The notes under the pieces were generated by a model that was given only the letters and a program-made list of their open reading frames with translations, made no database searches and had not been told where the DNA came from. A stretch of 64,000 nucleotides of DNA, from contig NC_079881.1 of NCBI RefSeq assembly GCF_029227915.1, positions 1,302,001-1,366,000 of the forward strand, given 5' to 3'. Of this stretch, positions 61,331-64,000 are shown piece by piece (position 1 is the stretch's first letter; every line of letters starts with the position of its first letter). The position numbers were made by a program, and so were the translations under genes. The DNA comes from Hydractinia symbiolongicarpus (Eukaryota; Cnidaria; Hydrozoa; Anthoathecata; Hydractiniidae).

Positions 61331-64000
61331 AATTCCGCGATTTCCCATAAATCCCGGGCTTGGCCGTATAGTCGAATGTATACAAAGAAAGTACCCTGTG
61401 AGTAAACTCATTTCCAAAACGATTTTTTAAATTATCTTTTCACCACTAAAACGCATGAGACTTGCAGTTTTCAAAAATGTTTTCATTTTTGATGAGACGC
61501 TGAATAAAAGAAGTTTAATCGCCGGCAAACGAAAACCCGCGATTTCCCGTAAATCCCGGACTCGGCCCGTATAGTCAAAAGTATACAAAGAAAGTACCCA
61601 GGGAGTAAACTCATTTCCCGAACGATTTTTTACATTATTATTTCACCACTAAAGCCCAATAGACTTGTAGTTTTTAAATATGTTTTCATTTTTGATGAGA
61701 CGCTGAATAAAAGAAGTTTAATCGCCGGCAAACGAAAACCCGCCATTTCCCGTAAACCCCGGACTCGGCCCGTATAGTCAAAAGTATACAAAGAAAGTAC
61801 CCAGGGAGTAAACTCATTTCCCGAACGATTTTTTAAATTATTTTTTCATCACTAAAACGCATGAGACTTGTAGTTTTCAGAAATGTTTTCATTTTTGATG
61901 AGACCCTTAATGAAAGTGGTTTAATTGCCAGCAAACGAAAACCCGCGATTTCCCGTAAATCCCGGGCTTGGCTTGTATAGTCAAAAGTATACAAATGAAG
62001 TGCCCAGGGAGTAAACTCATTTCCCGAACTATTTTTTAAATTATCTTTTCACCACTAAAACGCATGAGACTTGTAGTTTTCTAAAATGTTTTCATTTTTG
62101 ATGCGACGCTGAATAAAAAAAGTTTAATCGCCGGCAAACGAAAACCCGCCAATTCCCGTAAACCCCGGACTCGGCCCGTATAGTCAAAAGTATACAAAGA
62201 AAGTACCCAGGGAGTAAACTCATTTCCCGACGATTTTTTAAATTATTTTTTCACCACTAAAGCACATGAGACTTGTAGTTTTTAAAAATGTTTTCATTTT
62301 TGATGAGACGCTGAATAAATGAAGTTTAATCGCCGGCAAACGAAAACCCGCGATTTCCCGTAAATCCCGGACTCGGCCCGTATAGTCAAAAGTATACAAA
62401 GAAAGTACCCTGGGAGTAAACTCATTTCCCGAACGATTTTTTAAATTATTATTTAACCACTAAAACGCATGAGACTTGTAGTTTTCAGAAATGTTTTCAT
62501 TTTTGATGAGACGCTTAATGAAAGTGGTTTAATCGCCGGCACACGAAAACTCGCGATTTCCCGTACATCCCGAGCTTGGCCCGTATAGTGGAATGTATAC
62601 AAAGAAAGTACCCTGTGAGTAAACTCATTTCCAAAACGATTTTTTAAATTATCTTTTCACCACTCATTTCCCGAACGATTTTTTAAATCATTATTTAACC
62701 ACTAAAGCCCATGAGACTTGTAGTTTTTAAAAATGTTTTCATTTTTGATGACACGCTGAATAAAAGAAGTTTAATCGCCGGCAAACGAAAACCCGCGATT
62801 TCCCGTAAATCCCGGGCTTGGCCCGTATAGTCGAATGTATACAAAGAAAGTACCCAGGGAGTAAACTCATTTCCCGAACGATTTTTTAAATTATTTTTTC
62901 ACCACTAAAACGCATGAGACTTGTAGTTTTCAGAAATGTTTTCATTTTTGATGAGACGCTTAGTGAAAGTGGTTTAATCGCCGGCAAACGAAATTCCGCG
63001 ATTTCCCATAAATCCCGGGCTTGGCCGTATAGTCGAATGTATACAAAGAAAGTACCCTGTGAGTAAACTCATTTCCAAAACGATTTTTTAAATTATCTTT
63101 TCACCACTAAAACGCATGAGACTTGCAGTTTTCAAAAATGTTTTCATTTTTGATGAGACGCTGAATAAAAGAAGTTTAATCGCCGGCAAACGAAAACCCG
63201 CGATTTCCCGTAAATCCCGGACTTGGCCCGTATAGTCAAAAGTATACAAAGAAAGTACCCAGGGAGTAAACTCATTTCCCGAACGATTTTTTACATTATT
63301 ATTTCACCACTAAAGCCCAATAGACTTGTAGTTTTTAAATATGTTTTCATTTTTGATGAGACGCTGAATAAAAGAAGTTTAATCGCCGGCAAACGAAAAC
63401 CCGCCATTTCCCGTAAACCCCGGACTCGGCCCGTATAGTCAAAAGTATACAAAGAAAGTACCCAGGGAGTAAACTCATTTCCCGAACGATTTTTTAAATT
63501 ATTTTTTCATCACTAAAACGCATGAGACTTGTAGTTTTCAGAAATGTTTTCATTTTTGATGAGACCCTTAATGAAAGTGGTTTAATTGCCAGCAAACGAA
63601 AACCCGCGATTTCCCGTAAATCCCGGGCTTGGCTTGTATAGTCAAAAGTATACAAATGAAGTGCCCAGGGAGTAAACTCATTTCCCGAACTATTTTTTAA
63701 ATTATCTTTTCACCACTAAAACGCATGAGACTTGTAGTTTTCTAAAATGTTTTCATTTTTGATGAGACGCTGAATAAAAAAAGTTTAATCGCCGGCAAAC
63801 GAAAACCCGCCAATTCCCGTAAACCCCGGACTCGGCCCGTATAGTCAAAAGTATACAAAGAAAGTATCCAGGGAGTAAACTCATTTCCCGACGATTTTTT
63901 AAATTATTTTTTCACCACTAAAGCACATGAGACTTGTAGTTTTTAAAAATGTTTTCATTTTTGATGAGACGCTGAATAAATGAAGTTTAATCGCCGGCAA
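57147..64000 (-). repeat. Segment present three times (57.1, 61.3 and 62.7 kb)
   Basis: TTTCCCATAAATCCCGGGC with the deletion GGCTTGGCCGTATAG is at about 57488, 61343 and 63004. It is followed each time by CACTAAAGCCCAATAGAC, TTTAAATATGTTTTC, GAAGTGCCCAGGG and TTTCCCGACGATT. Offsets are 3855 and 1661 bp. The last copy starts at 62663 out of register and is cut by the window end. Confidence 0.88.
62655..62675 (-). other. Out-of-register junction between satellite copies
   Basis: The monomer is normal to TTTTCACCACT (62664). Instead of continuing AAAACGCATG it restarts at CATTTCCCGAACG, an earlier part of the unit, so the A/T block appears twice within about 60 bp. A 3-bp ACT is shared by both sides. 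The downstream sequence matches 57147 onward. This is the one clear break in the 203-bp register outside the inversion junctions. Confidence 0.88.

Larger units (their letters stand above)
40308..64000 (-). repeat. Right satellite array, about 117 monomers, - orientation
   Basis: Continuous reverse-oriented monomers run to the window end. Variants common here but not noticed in the left array include TTTTTTACATTATTATTTCACC, GCCGGCAAAAGAAAACCC, GAGACCCTGAATAAAAG and AAAGAAAAGACC(C/T)AGGGAG. Frames open on either strand are satellite by-products: the - strand ones translate to the same peptide as + strand frames of the left arm. No gene, RNA gene or transposon is seen. Confidence 0.97.

Noticed and set aside
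1-64000. CRISPR array
   Set aside because: Repeats are about 203 bp, directly adjoining, with no unique spacers.

Overview
The whole 64 kb window is one satellite-DNA field. A monomer of about 203 bp is repeated roughly 315 times with no recognisable gene, RNA gene, transposon or unique sequence between copies. One monomer counted by hand (15425-15627) is 38% G+C and holds 14 CpG dinucleotides, about twice the number its base composition predicts. It has an A/T block (around AATTTAAAAAATCG) followed by a G/C block (around GGGCCGAGTCCGGGATTTACGGG) and a nearly invariant GCCGGC. Because 203 is not a multiple of 3, every open frame dies within about 1.5 monomers. The short peptides that can be translated are by-products of the repeat.

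The organism is certainly eukaryotic, but the species cannot be named from this sequence. The only other sequence type is a 20-bp telomere-like insert, seen three times, that reads best as three degenerate CCCTAA hexamers. This points to a TTAGGG-type telomere (many animals, fungi, some plants), or less directly to the plant TTTAGGG type. A subtelomeric or pericentromeric location is plausible but is inference.

Layout: monomers read in the + direction from 1 to 26663 and in the - direction from 40308 to 64000. The 13.6 kb between is a mosaic with five orientation switches: + to - at 26664-26683 (J1), - to + at 27492-27495 (K1), + to - at 31201-31220 (J2), - to + at 36697-36700 (K2), and + to - at 40288-40307 (J3). 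All three + to - junctions carry the telomere-like 20-mer at the same two monomer positions, and J3 is the inverted copy of the J1/J2 type. Both - to + junctions are the same join, at a 4-bp AAAC microhomology.

Within each arm the monomers form higher-order repeats. In the left arm the units are 812/1015 bp, about 1217 bp in three separate forms, and 2030 bp. In the right arm they are 406, 606, 1012, 2233, 3859 bp and others. Many copies share private variants and look recent. The most noteworthy content is the set of recurring telomere-containing inversion junctions. After those come the out-of-register junction at 62663 and a subfamily confined to the central mosaic. Near-identical long units make assembly error a real alternative for copy numbers.
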